Assembly: GCA_045632305.1 (NCBI GenBank)
Contig: JAZQWL010000012.1
Coordinates: 1-13,420 of the forward strand
Length of the DNA stretch: 13,420 bases
Reading direction: 5' to 3'
Origin: SVTX01 sp045632305
GTDB taxonomy: Bacteria; Bacillota; Clostridia; Oscillospirales; CAG-272
The stretch's first letter is position 1. Every line of letters starts with the position of its first letter. The position numbers were made by a program, and so were the translations under genes. Under the pieces are notes generated by a model that had not been told where the DNA came from, did no database searches, and worked only from the letters and a program-made list of their open reading frames with translations. Shown here one piece after another: positions 6,295 through 12,376 of this stretch.

Positions 6295-7236
6295 ATGAAG
6301 CGATCTGAAAATGATAATAAGCCGGGTGGCTTTATCGCTATCGATAAGCCCTCAGATATAACCTCACACGACGTGGTGTTTAAGGCGCGTAAGCTTTTTG
6401 CTACCTCTCGAGTGGGACATACGGGTACCCTTGACCCCATGGCGACGGGTGTGCTTGTGCTTCTCATAGGCCGCGCGGCAAAGGCGTGCGAGTATATTTC
6501 CAAGGATAAAAAGGTGTATCGCGCAACCCTGCGGCTTGGCTTTGAAACCGACACGCAGGACGTAACGGGAGCGGTTGTAAGTGAAGCTGTTTATACCGCT
6601 GATAATTATACCTTCCCGACACTTGAGGAGATGAAGGAGATATGCTCCCGATTTGTGGGCAGAATTGTTCAGATACCTCCGATGTATTCCGCGCTCAAGG
6701 TCGACGGAAGAAAGCTTTGCGATCTTGCCCGCGAGGGTAAAACCGTTGAAAGGCAGGGAAGAGAGATCGAAATCTACTCGATCGAAGTCGAGCCGACGGA
6801 TTTTCCCTGCGATTTTTCTCTCACGGTTGCATGCTCGGGCGGAACTTATATCAGAACTCTTTGCGAGGATATAGGAAGAGCGGTCGGTTGCGGAGCGGTT
6901 ATGGCAACCCTTCGCAGAAATGAGGCAAGCGGCATTGAAATTGCCCGTGCGTATACTCTCGAGGAGCTTGGCAGTATGACGGAGGAGCAGAGATGGGAGA
7001 AGGTCACTCCCACCGAAGAGCTTTTTACAAATTACGAAAAGATAAATCTCTCCGCGTTTTATGAGAAGCTCTACCGTGACGGCTGCCCGATCTATTTAAA
7101 GAAACTCGGACTTCAGATTCCTTGCGGTACGCGTCTTCGCGTAGCAAATGAGAGAGGCGAATTTTTCTCGCTCGGCGACGTGATCGAAACGCCCGACGGT
7201 GTTGCGATAAAATCAATAAAAATCTTCAGCTTATAA
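6295..7236 (+). CDS. truB: tRNA pseudouridine-55 synthase TruB
   Basis: A 313-residue enzyme that converts uridine 55 to pseudouridine in the T-loop of tRNAs. The catalytic motif GHTGTLDPMATGVL is present, with the nucleophilic Asp47. IDKPSDITSHD (16-26) and the downstream PPMYSALKVDG and SGGTYIRTLCEDIG blocks are typical of TruB. The length is close to the 309 residues I recall for the Bacillus protein, with a C-terminal PUA-like region. GGAGG lies just upstream of the ATG and the gap from trmB is 18 bases. The usual nusA-infB-rbfA neighbours of truB are absent here; instead it closes the ychF operon at a shared terminator. Confidence 0.97.
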   Translation: MKRSENDNKPGGFIAIDKPSDITSHDVVFKARKLFATSRVGHTGTLDPMATGVLVLLIGRAAKACEYISKDKKVYRATLRLGFETDTQDVTGAVVSEAVYTADNYTFPTLEEMKEICSRFVGRIVQIPPMYSALKVDGRKLCDLAREGKTVERQGREIEIYSIEVEPTDFPCDFSLTVACSGGTYIRTLCEDIGRAVGCGAVMATLRRNEASGIEIARAYTLEELGSMTEEQRWEKVTPTEELFTNYEKINLSAFYEKLYRDGCPIYLKKLGLQIPCGTRLRVANERGEFFSLGDVIETPDGVAIKSIKIFSL

Positions 7237-7240
7237 AAGA

Positions 7241-7270
7241 AAACGAGCAGATCTTAGTCTGCTCGTTTTT
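7241..7270. terminator. Bidirectional terminator between truB and aspartokinase
   Basis: AAACGAGCAGA (7241-7251) pairs perfectly with TCTGCTCGTTT (7258-7268) around a 6-base loop. The plus strand continues with T (7266-7271), and the minus strand has a T-rich tail (complement of 7235-7243). It serves the convergent truB and aspartokinase transcripts. Confidence 0.9.
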
Positions 7271-7277
7271 TAATGGT

Positions 7278-8603
7278 TTATTTTACGAATTCGTTGTAGA
7301 TCGCGTTGATCGCATGCTCATATTCCGCGTCATCAATACCGACGATGATATTAAGCTCGCAGGAGCCCTGGTCGATCATACGGATATTGATGTCTGCATT
7401 TGCGAGGGCAGTGAATACTCTCGCCGCAGTACCCTTTGCCTTGATCATGCCTCGACCAACGATAGCGAGGATAGTTACGCCGTCTTCAACTGTGATGGCG
7501 TCCGCGTTAGTTCTTCTCTGTATAGCGGTGAGAAGACGCTCGCGCTTGTCTGCAATCGCCTGAGTGCTGATAATAACGCTCATTGTGTCGATGCCTGAGG
7601 GAAGATGCTCAAAGGAGAGTCCGAATTCCTCGATTGTCTCAAGCACCTTTCTGCCGAAGCCGATCTCGGAGTTCATCATGTCCTTTTCAACTCGGATAAC
7701 CGAGAAGCCGCGCTTACCTGCAATACCCGTAATAATATTATCTCTGTCGTAGCTTGACGCTTCAGATACGATCATCGTGCCCGCATCGTCGGGCTTGTTC
7801 GTATTTCTGATGTTGATCGGAATCTTTGCATATCTTACGGGGAAGATCGCGTCCTCGTGAAGAACTGTTGCGCCCATATATGAAAGCTCACGAAGCTCGC
7901 GGTAAGTGATCGTGTTGATAGGAAGGGGATTTTTTATAATTCTGGGGTCTGCCATCATAAATCCCGAAACGTCCGTCCAGTTTTCGTAAAGATCGGCACA
8001 GCAAGCTCGAGCAACGATACTGCCCGTAATGTCCGATCCGCCGCGTGAGAACGTCTTGATAGTGCCGTTGGGCATGCAACCGTAGAAGCCGGGGATAACC
8101 GCCTTCTCATACATTTCGAGCTCTGCTGCGAGCGCTTCGTTTGTTCTTTCCTCGTCAAAAGAGCCGTTTTCACGGAAGAAGATCACGTTTTCGGCATCGA
8201 TAAAGCCAAAACCGAGGTATTTTGCAAGAATGATACCGTTGAGATACTCGCCGCGGGAAGCTACGTAGTCACGACCTGCGGAGTGAAGCATCGCATTCTT
8301 TACGTACTGAAATTCACCTGAAAGATCAAAGTCAAGGCCAAGCTCGTTTATGATGCTGTTGTATCTCTCGACGATCTGGGTATACTGCGCGTCAATTTCC
8401 TCCGAGGATGCGCGCGCCTTGATAAGATCGTAGCAGCGGTAGAGCATATCCGTAACCTTTGTATCGGTTGAAAATCTCTTGCCGGGAGCCGAGGGAATAA
8501 CATATCTTCTTGTGGGATCTGCCTTAATGATTTCAGCAACCTTGCGGAATTGCTTGGCATCAGCCAAGGACGAGCCACCGAATTTTACTACTTTAATACT
8601 CAT
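7278..8603 (-). CDS. lysC: Aspartate kinase with two ACT domains
   Basis: A 441-residue aspartokinase that phosphorylates aspartate, the first step to lysine, threonine, methionine and diaminopimelate for cell wall. The N-terminal kinase domain has KFGGSSLAD (7-15), TFSRGGSDITG (184-194) and the DVSGFMMADPR nucleotide/aspartate-binding stretch (211-221). Two ACT domains follow at about 299-362 and 376-441, with the second ending in GSCELNIIVGID. These normally bind lysine or threonine for feedback inhibition. The length fits a monofunctional aspartokinase; there is no homoserine dehydrogenase fusion. GGAGA at 8616-8620 supports the start. It is a single-gene unit with a consensus promoter, and no lysine riboswitch fits in the short leader of about 35 bases. 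Which amino acid inhibits it cannot be read; the lysC symbol is conventional. Confidence 0.96.
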   Translation of the reverse strand: MSIKVVKFGGSSLADAKQFRKVAEIIKADPTRRYVIPSAPGKRFSTDTKVTDMLYRCYDLIKARASSEEIDAQYTQIVERYNSIINELGLDFDLSGEFQYVKNAMLHSAGRDYVASRGEYLNGIILAKYLGFGFIDAENVIFFRENGSFDEERTNEALAAELEMYEKAVIPGFYGCMPNGTIKTFSRGGSDITGSIVARACCADLYENWTDVSGFMMADPRIIKNPLPINTITYRELRELSYMGATVLHEDAIFPVRYAKIPINIRNTNKPDDAGTMIVSEASSYDRDNIITGIAGKRGFSVIRVEKDMMNSEIGFGRKVLETIEEFGLSFEHLPSGIDTMSVIISTQAIADKRERLLTAIQRRTNADAITVEDGVTILAIVGRGMIKAKGTAARVFTALANADINIRMIDQGSCELNIIVGIDDAEYEHAINAIYNEFVK

Positions 8604-8642
8604 AAAAAATAAACGTCTCCAAAATAAAAACTATTACAATAT

Positions 8643-8671
8643 ATTATATGAAATTTTTGTCTGTTTGTCAA
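8643..8671 (-). promoter_or_regulatory. Perfect-consensus sigma-A promoter for aspartokinase
   Basis: Read on the minus strand: TTGACA (complement of 8666-8671), 17-base spacer, TATAAT (complement of 8643-8648). Both hexamers and the spacing match consensus exactly. The start codon is 40 bases downstream of the -10. Confidence 0.9.
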
Positions 8672-8703
8672 GAGATATGGAGAATTTAATATTTTTTCCC
8701 CTC

Positions 8704-8733
8704 TTGACTTTTACCGAATAAATGTGCTATAAT
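8704..8733 (+). promoter_or_regulatory. Extended -10 promoter for the HAD-family gene
   Basis: TTGACT at 8704-8709, an 18-base spacer ending in TGC, and TATAAT at 8728-8733. The TG one base before the -10 makes an extended -10 element. It lies 41 bases upstream of the start codon and back to back with the aspartokinase promoter. Confidence 0.88.
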
Positions 8734-8774
8734 TATAGTGTAAATACAGAAATTAAAAGTAAAGGAGAAAAAAT

Positions 8775-9635
8775 ATGGCAAAGCCGAAGATTGGCATACT
8801 TTACGATTTTGATAAAACACTTTGTACGACCGATATGCAGGAGTACAGCTTTATAAAGAACCTCGGTATGGATTCGGGTGAATTCTGGGGCGAGGCGGCA
8901 AAGCTCACAAAGAAGCACGAGCTTGAGAAGATCCTCTCCTACATGTTCGTTATGATCCGCGAGTGCAAGAAGAGAGGCATTCCGCTTACCGAAGAATATC
9001 TTAGGAAGTGCGGCGAGAACGTCGTGCTTTTCAAGGGCGTTACAACTTGGTTTGACCGAATCAACGAGTTCGGCGAGCAGATGGGCGTTGAGATCGAGCA
9101 TTACATCATCTCATCGGGTACGTACGAGATAATTCAGGGCACACCTATTGCGAAATACTTCAAGAGAATTTACGCGTGCCGTTATATGTACGACGAAAAC
9201 GGAGAGGCGATCTGGCCAGCGCTTGCAATCAACTATACGCTTAAAACTCAGTATATTTATAGAATTTCCAAGGGCATTCTCGATGCGACCGACGACTATA
9301 ACCTCAACCGTGTTCAGGACGAAAGCTTGCGCCGAATCCCTTACAGAAATCTCATCTATATCGGCGACGGAATGACGGACATTCCCTGTATGAAGATGGT
9401 AAAGGAAAGGGGAGGCAAGTCCATCGCGCTTTATGCCGCAGGCAAGAGCGAGACAGTAAAGCCCCTAGTTGACGACGAGCGTATCAATTACGTTTGTGTT
9501 GCCGACTATTCCAAGGATTCTACTCTTGAAAAGATCGTGAAGCTCATGATTGAAAATATGTCGGTGCTTGAAAAGCTCAAGAGTAAAGAAGACGCCCAGC
9601 TCGCACAGTATAAGCGTCTTAATGATAATGATTAA
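8775..9635 (+). CDS. HAD-superfamily phosphatase-like hydrolase
   Basis: A 286-residue haloacid dehalogenase superfamily protein, predicted cytosolic and Mg2+-dependent. Motif I is DFDKT (nucleophile Asp11, acid/base Asp13), motif II is ISSG (Ser113/Ser114), motif IV is GDGMTD (197-202, Asp198 and Asp202). A lysine for motif III lies in between. The helical insert after motif I (about 25-90) is a C1-type cap, as in phosphoserine phosphatase-like enzymes, but the protein is longer than SerB and the substrate is not evident. GGAG at 8764-8767 fixes the start. It has its own extended -10 promoter, and no gene follows in the same direction, so it is probably monocistronic. The C-terminal 40 residues are charged and likely helical. 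Confidence 0.92.
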   Translation: MAKPKIGILYDFDKTLCTTDMQEYSFIKNLGMDSGEFWGEAAKLTKKHELEKILSYMFVMIRECKKRGIPLTEEYLRKCGENVVLFKGVTTWFDRINEFGEQMGVEIEHYIISSGTYEIIQGTPIAKYFKRIYACRYMYDENGEAIWPALAINYTLKTQYIYRISKGILDATDDYNLNRVQDESLRRIPYRNLIYIGDGMTDIPCMKMVKERGGKSIALYAAGKSETVKPLVDDERINYVCVADYSKDSTLEKIVKLMIENMSVLEKLKSKEDAQLAQYKRLNDND

Positions 9636-9659
9636 TTGAAAAATCAACCCCGCAGGAAA

Positions 9660-9687
9660 GGCGTTGTGTTCCTAAGGACACAACGCC
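9660..9687. repeat. Strong hairpin downstream of the HAD gene
   Basis: GGCGTTGTG (9660-9668) pairs with CACAACGCC (9679-9687), and TCC (9670-9672) with GGA (9676-9678), leaving one bulged T and a TAA loop. No T run follows on the plus strand, so it is a poor terminator. It may be the first unit of the palindrome array beside it. Confidence 0.6.
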
Positions 9688-9698
9688 AACTCTATTCG

Positions 9699-9861
9699 CC
9701 TTTGGCGAGTGATATTGCTTCGCAGTGATATTCGGCCTCAGCCGAGTGGTATTCGCTACGCGAGTTTAGGCGTCGAATATTATATCACTGCAGAGCGAAG
9801 CCTCTGCAATATCACTTTTGCGGTAGCAAAAATATAACGCTGTCGAAGACAGCATATCACT
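9699..9861. repeat. Array of small hairpins separated by GTGATATT boxes, in two inverted halves
   Basis: In the left half, short palindromes are each followed by a GTGATATT-like box: boxes at 9709-9716, 9725-9732 and 9746-9753 (GTGGTATT). In the right half the box appears as its reverse complement: 9781-9788 (TATATCAC), 9808-9815 (AATATCAC) and 9853-9860 (CATATCAC), with a degenerate copy near 9831. The palindromes between boxes differ in sequence but keep the stem: TCGCC/GGCGA, TGC/GCA, TCGGC/GCCGA, TCGC/GCGA, GCAGAG/CTCTGC, TTTTGC/GCAAAA and GCTGTC/GACAGC. Box spacing is 16-27 bases. The boxes of the two halves can pair to fold the array into one branched structure. CAGGAAA occurs on both sides (9653-9659 and 9871-9877), perhaps a target-site duplication. 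A dispersed palindromic or MITE-like element is likely. Confidence 0.7.
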
Positions 9862-9921
9862 AAAAACCATCAGGAAAAGCGCACTTACTCACCACCAAAG
9901 GTGGTAGTAGAAACAGAAAAG

Positions 9922-9955
9922 AGCCGATATGGAAACTAATCCATACCGGCTTTTT
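9922..9955 (+). terminator. Terminator-like hairpin with T run
   Basis: AGCCGATATGG (9922-9932) pairs with CCATACCGGCT (9941-9951) with one A-C mismatch, around an 8-base loop. Five T follow at 9951-9955. It would end rightward transcripts that read through from the HAD gene and the palindrome array. Confidence 0.7.
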
Positions 9956-10018
9956 AACTGTCCTTTAGCACCCGACGGAAAATCTTTTTGGGGGGTATTA
10001 AAGAATATTGCGGTTGTT

Positions 10019-10063
10019 AAAATTGCGCAGGGTGGAACCGAAGTTTTTGCCCTGTGCAATTTT
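10019..10063 (-). terminator. 14-pair hairpin at the end of the membrane protein gene
   Basis: AAAATTGCGCAGGG (10019-10032) pairs with CCCTGTGCAATTTT (10050-10063) with one G-T wobble and a 17-base loop. It begins four bases after the stop codon of the leftward membrane protein gene. On the minus strand the stem ends in TTTT, consistent with an intrinsic terminator; it could also work rightward. Confidence 0.65.
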
Positions 10064-10067
10064 ATAA

Positions 10068-10760
10068 TCAATTGTGTTTTTCCCGGTAAAACAGTTTACT
10101 GTAAAAGAATCCGGCGATCAGAACGGCGATAAGACCTGTAAAATAGATGAGCGCCGATATGTATGAGTTGTCAACAATGACGTTGTGGTAGATATTATGA
10201 TTGCCGTCAAGCGCCAATCCAAAGAACGAGGTGCCGTGAATGAGGTTCATTAAAAGCATGAATATTGCAACGCCGATTATTATCAGCGCGCTTAAAATAG
10301 CGTCTCGGACGTTGATTTTTACCTGTCTGCTTCGCACAATATAAATTCCCCAAAGCGAGAGCAAAAGATGCGCGATATAGTCCCAAGCCGCATAGAAGGT
10401 GAACGGATAACCCTTTACAGCATAGGTGAGCGCGTTCAGGGTGGGGGAGAGGAGCATGCCGACGGAGAGAAGCGAAATAAGAATGAATAGATGCTTGCGG
10501 AGCTTTCCTCTTGAAAAATATATGATCGGCATGATGCTGAACATAAACGGAGAAATGTTTGCCGTGGCAATAACTCCGTGAAAATATATGCTGTTATACC
10601 CCGATAAAAACAGCACCTGCAGCGTATAGATAACGTAGCAACCAAATACGCCAGCGAAAAATACAAGGTTTGCCATTCTTGTGTTTTTTATGCGTCCCAT
10701 AAGTAAAATTATGGATACGTATGCAATTAAAAGTATGGCTATTGTGAGTACGTATTCCAT
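10068..10760 (-). CDS. Polytopic membrane protein (possibly TMEM164/YwaF-like)
   Basis: A 230-residue integral membrane protein with about seven hydrophobic segments (roughly 3-22, 32-54, 62-82, 89-108, 122-143, 153-173 and 201-222). Short polar loops hold basic residues, and the end is YREKHN. Segments such as ANISPFMFSIMPIIYF and SLLSVGMLLSP loosely recall the TMEM164/YwaF integral membrane family, whose activity in bacteria is unknown to me. This assignment is tentative. AGAGGT (complement of 10766-10771) supports the start. The gene stands alone, leftward, with an extended -10 promoter and a leader of about 110 bases. A transporter, sensor or lipid-modifying enzyme cannot be told apart from sequence. 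Confidence 0.85.
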   Translation of the reverse strand: MEYVLTIAILLIAYVSIILLMGRIKNTRMANLVFFAGVFGCYVIYTLQVLFLSGYNSIYFHGVIATANISPFMFSIMPIIYFSRGKLRKHLFILISLLSVGMLLSPTLNALTYAVKGYPFTFYAAWDYIAHLLLSLWGIYIVRSRQVKINVRDAILSALIIIGVAIFMLLMNLIHGTSFFGLALDGNHNIYHNVIVDNSYISALIYFTGLIAVLIAGFFYSKLFYREKHN

Positions 10761-10879
10761 AAATTACCTCTAAGCTGTGAATATTAAGTAGGACAGACCT
10801 CGAAAAATTTGCGGCGCGGTTGCTGATTCGATGAACTTGATCGCATCTATGCTTCGTGCCGCAGTTGTTGCTTGACATA

Positions 10880-10908
10880 ATTATATCATATAAATTCTTG
10901 TAATGCAA
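10880..10908 (-). promoter_or_regulatory. Extended -10 promoter for the membrane protein gene
   Basis: Read on the minus strand: TTGCAT (complement of 10903-10908), 17-base spacer ending in TGA, TATAAT (complement of 10880-10885). The TG before the -10 makes it an extended type. About 120 bases separate it from the start codon. Confidence 0.75.
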
Positions 10909-10939
10909 GTGATTTTCAACAAATGGATTGCAAGCATTT

Positions 10940-11059
10940 TTACACCGAACGTCTCATATTGACTCCTCTTAAATTCCGTTGCCGACAATTCTCTAAATAT
11001 TTGTTGCAGCCCTCCTCAAAAGTGAGCAACGTTCCTCTCGCCATTTTTAGCTTTTTCAT
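10940..11059 (-). pseudogene. Truncated tyrosine recombinase/integrase N-terminus
   Basis: A 39-codon frame with ATG at the complement of 11057-11059 and AGGAT seven bases upstream. Residues 10-31 (TLLTFEEGCNKYLENCRQRN and on to LR) read like the start of the SAM-like core-binding domain of phage/XerD-type tyrosine recombinases, where a TFEE...YL..CR.RNL pattern is common. The similarity stops after NLR; the frame ends eight codons later with GVNMRRSV. No catalytic domain (Arg...His-x-x-Arg...Tyr) lies downstream, where the membrane gene's promoter region begins. A candidate promoter (TTTACG, 17 bases, TATAAT) lies at 11109-11137. It is most likely a relic of a recombinase that came with, or rearranged, the fic-hsdM region. 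The match is from memory of the family and needs a database search. Confidence 0.5.
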
Positions 11060-11080
11060 TGCAAAAATCCTTTTCGCTGA

Positions 11081-11145
11081 ACACATCATTTGCGTATTTC
11101 CTGAAAACATTATAACGCGTTTTGATGTTTCCGTAAATGATGTGT
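11081..11145. repeat. 14-base inverted repeat around the recombinase-relic promoter
   Basis: ACACATCATTTGCG (11081-11094) is the reverse complement of CGTAAATGATGTGT (11132-11145) except for one position that still forms a G-T pair. The 37 bases between hold the TATAAT of the relic's promoter, and the right arm covers its -35. Possible readings are operator half-sites, a recombinase binding site or a hairpin in a transcript. Confidence 0.5.
11109..11137 (-). promoter_or_regulatory. Candidate promoter of the recombinase relic
   Basis: Read on the minus strand: TTTACG (complement of 11132-11137), 17-base spacer, TATAAT (complement of 11109-11114). The -35 matches four of six consensus bases. 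It lies 50 bases upstream of the relic's ATG, inside the inverted repeat. Confidence 0.4.
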
Positions 11146-11249
11146 CTGGAGAGTTTGCGGAAATGTTGCGAATTGCTTTATTGGCGCGATTTTATTTGTT
11201 GTTATTCTGTTTCAATTTGATCATAAAGCAAAAAATGAGCAAATTAAAC

Positions 11250-11278
11250 TTGACAAACGATAAAATTGGTGATATACT
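11250..11278 (+). promoter_or_regulatory. Strong extended -10 promoter for fic-hsdM
   Basis: TTGACA at 11250-11255 (perfect), a 17-base spacer ending in TGA, and TATACT at 11273-11278. The predicted leader is about 30 bases, with GAGG at 11306-11309 before the fic start at 11315. Confidence 0.85.
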
Positions 11279-11314
11279 ATATATTAGATAAAAATAATGT
11301 AATGCGAGGTTTAT

Positions 11315-12373
11315 ATGCGTAATTACAATTACAAAAACAAATGGCAGAAATTGCTAACCCCTGAAGTAGTGTCCCTGTTGACACAGATTCATGAGTACAA
11401 GGGTGAACAAACCCTATTCATAGAAGCAAAAGCTGATACACTTACTCAGCTCGTTGAGATTGCAAAAACACAGAGTACAGAGGCATCAAATAAAATCGAA
11501 GGTATCTACACCTCAGATGAGCGACTCAAAAGTCTTGTTTCTAATAAGACAACCCCTCGTACAAGAAACGAGCAAGAGATTGCCGGATACAGAGATGTGC
11601 TTTCAACGATACACGAAAGCCACGACTTTATTCCCGTAAAGCCCTCAATTATTTTGCAGCTCCACCGTGATCTGTATAAATTCAGCGGTAAGTCCATTGG
11701 TGGATCTTACAAGGGTACGGATAATGTGATAGCAGAGGAAGATGGTGAGGGAAATAAGCATATTCGCTTCCAACCGGTGCCCGCATGGGAAACACCGGCG
11801 GCTATTGATGCAATCTGCGAGGCATTTGACGAAATTTTAGCTCAGACGGATGCGGATCCGCTTCTTATCATTCCGATGTTTATATTGGATTTTCTTTGCA
11901 TTCACCCCTTCAATGACGGTAACGGCAGAATGAGCCGATTGCTCACATTGCTACTCTTGTATCGCACAGGTTATATTGTCGGAAAATATATAAGTATCGA
12001 AAAGCTAATTGAACAGACGAAGGACACCTACTACGAAGCTCTGCAAAACAGCTCTGCCTATTGGCATGAAGATAAAAATGACTATATTCCCTTTGTACAA
12101 TATACGCTCGGTGTGGTAGTCGCTGCGTATCGTGAGTTTTCATCAAGAGTAAAACTCATAGCTACAAGTAATATGTCCAAGCCCGAACGCATCAGAGAGA
12201 TCATCAAAGATACACTCGGTAAAATAACAAAAACCGAAATTATGCAAAAATGCCCGGATATCAGCCAAGTTACCGTGCAAAGAACACTTAACGAACTGGT
12301 AACGAGCGGTGACATTCTGAAAATTGGCGGCGGACGATACACCGCATATACGTGGAATCACGAAAAGGAGTAA
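11315..12373 (+). CDS. fic: Fic-domain protein (class II AMP transferase-like)
   Basis: A 352-residue protein with the full Fic active-site motif HPFNDGNGR (His197-Arg205), which in active members transfers AMP or another phosphate-containing group from a nucleotide to a hydroxyl side chain of a target protein. The N-terminal segment carries SNKIEG (58-63), matching the inhibitory helix motif (S/T)xxxE(G/N) with Glu62. That places it in class II, where the helix blocks ATP in cis. The C-terminal part (about 280-348) looks like a winged helix (TKTEIMQKCPDISQVTVQRT, then LNELVTSGDILK), as in SoFic-type proteins, suggesting DNA binding or autoregulation. hsdM begins three bases after its stop, so they form an operon. 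Fic genes are found inside type I restriction-modification loci in other bacteria. A role in controlling or backing up the restriction system is inference; the target is unknown. Confidence 0.93.
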   Translation: MRNYNYKNKWQKLLTPEVVSLLTQIHEYKGEQTLFIEAKADTLTQLVEIAKTQSTEASNKIEGIYTSDERLKSLVSNKTTPRTRNEQEIAGYRDVLSTIHESHDFIPVKPSIILQLHRDLYKFSGKSIGGSYKGTDNVIAEEDGEGNKHIRFQPVPAWETPAAIDAICEAFDEILAQTDADPLLIIPMFILDFLCIHPFNDGNGRMSRLLTLLLLYRTGYIVGKYISIEKLIEQTKDTYYEALQNSSAYWHEDKNDYIPFVQYTLGVVVAAYREFSSRVKLIATSNMSKPERIREIIKDTLGKITKTEIMQKCPDISQVTVQRTLNELVTSGDILKIGGGRYTAYTWNHEKE

Positions 12374-12376
12374 AAT

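Larger units (their letters stand above)
9636..10067. other. Gene-free region with palindrome array and two terminator-like hairpins
   Basis: No supported gene lies in these 432 bases between the HAD gene and the convergent membrane protein gene. The stretch contains a long hairpin (9660-9687), the palindrome array (9699-9861), a small stem ACCACC/GGTGGT near 9889-9905, a rightward terminator-like hairpin (9922-9955) and a hairpin at the end of the membrane protein gene (10019-10063). Short open frames here lack ribosome sites and recognisable products. Confidence 0.6.
10761..11314. other. Intergenic region between core genome and the fic-hsdM region
   Basis: These 554 bases contain the leader and promoter of the leftward membrane protein gene (10761-10908), a truncated tyrosine recombinase frame (10940-11059, minus strand), an inverted repeat (11081-11145) around that frame's candidate promoter, and the fic promoter (11250-11278). 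Base composition becomes more AT-rich from about 10860. The rest (about 11146-11249) shows nothing recognisable. Confidence 0.6.

Noticed and set aside
8604..8642. Lysine riboswitch upstream of aspartokinase
   Set aside because: The promoter leaves a leader of only about 35 bases, far too short for the roughly 170-base lysine riboswitch.
9699..9861. CRISPR array
   Set aside because: Repeats are only about 8 bases, spacing is irregular, the spacers are palindromes and the orientation flips midway. No cas gene is present.
9929..10132. Plus-strand open frame of 67 codons across two hairpins
   Set aside because: It begins inside a terminator stem, lacks a ribosome site and overlaps the end of the membrane protein gene.
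11081..11145. Definite phase-variable promoter inversion
   Set aside because: The interval is much shorter than in known invertible promoters and the gene it would drive is a relic. It is kept only as a possibility among the findings.
10923..11291. Plus-strand open frame of 122 codons whose start (FYTERLILTPL) resembles a GNAT acetyltransferase N-terminus
   Set aside because: The similarity covers only about ten residues, there is no ribosome site, the rest does not look like an acetyltransferase, and the minus strand here reads as a recombinase relic with a proper ribosome site.
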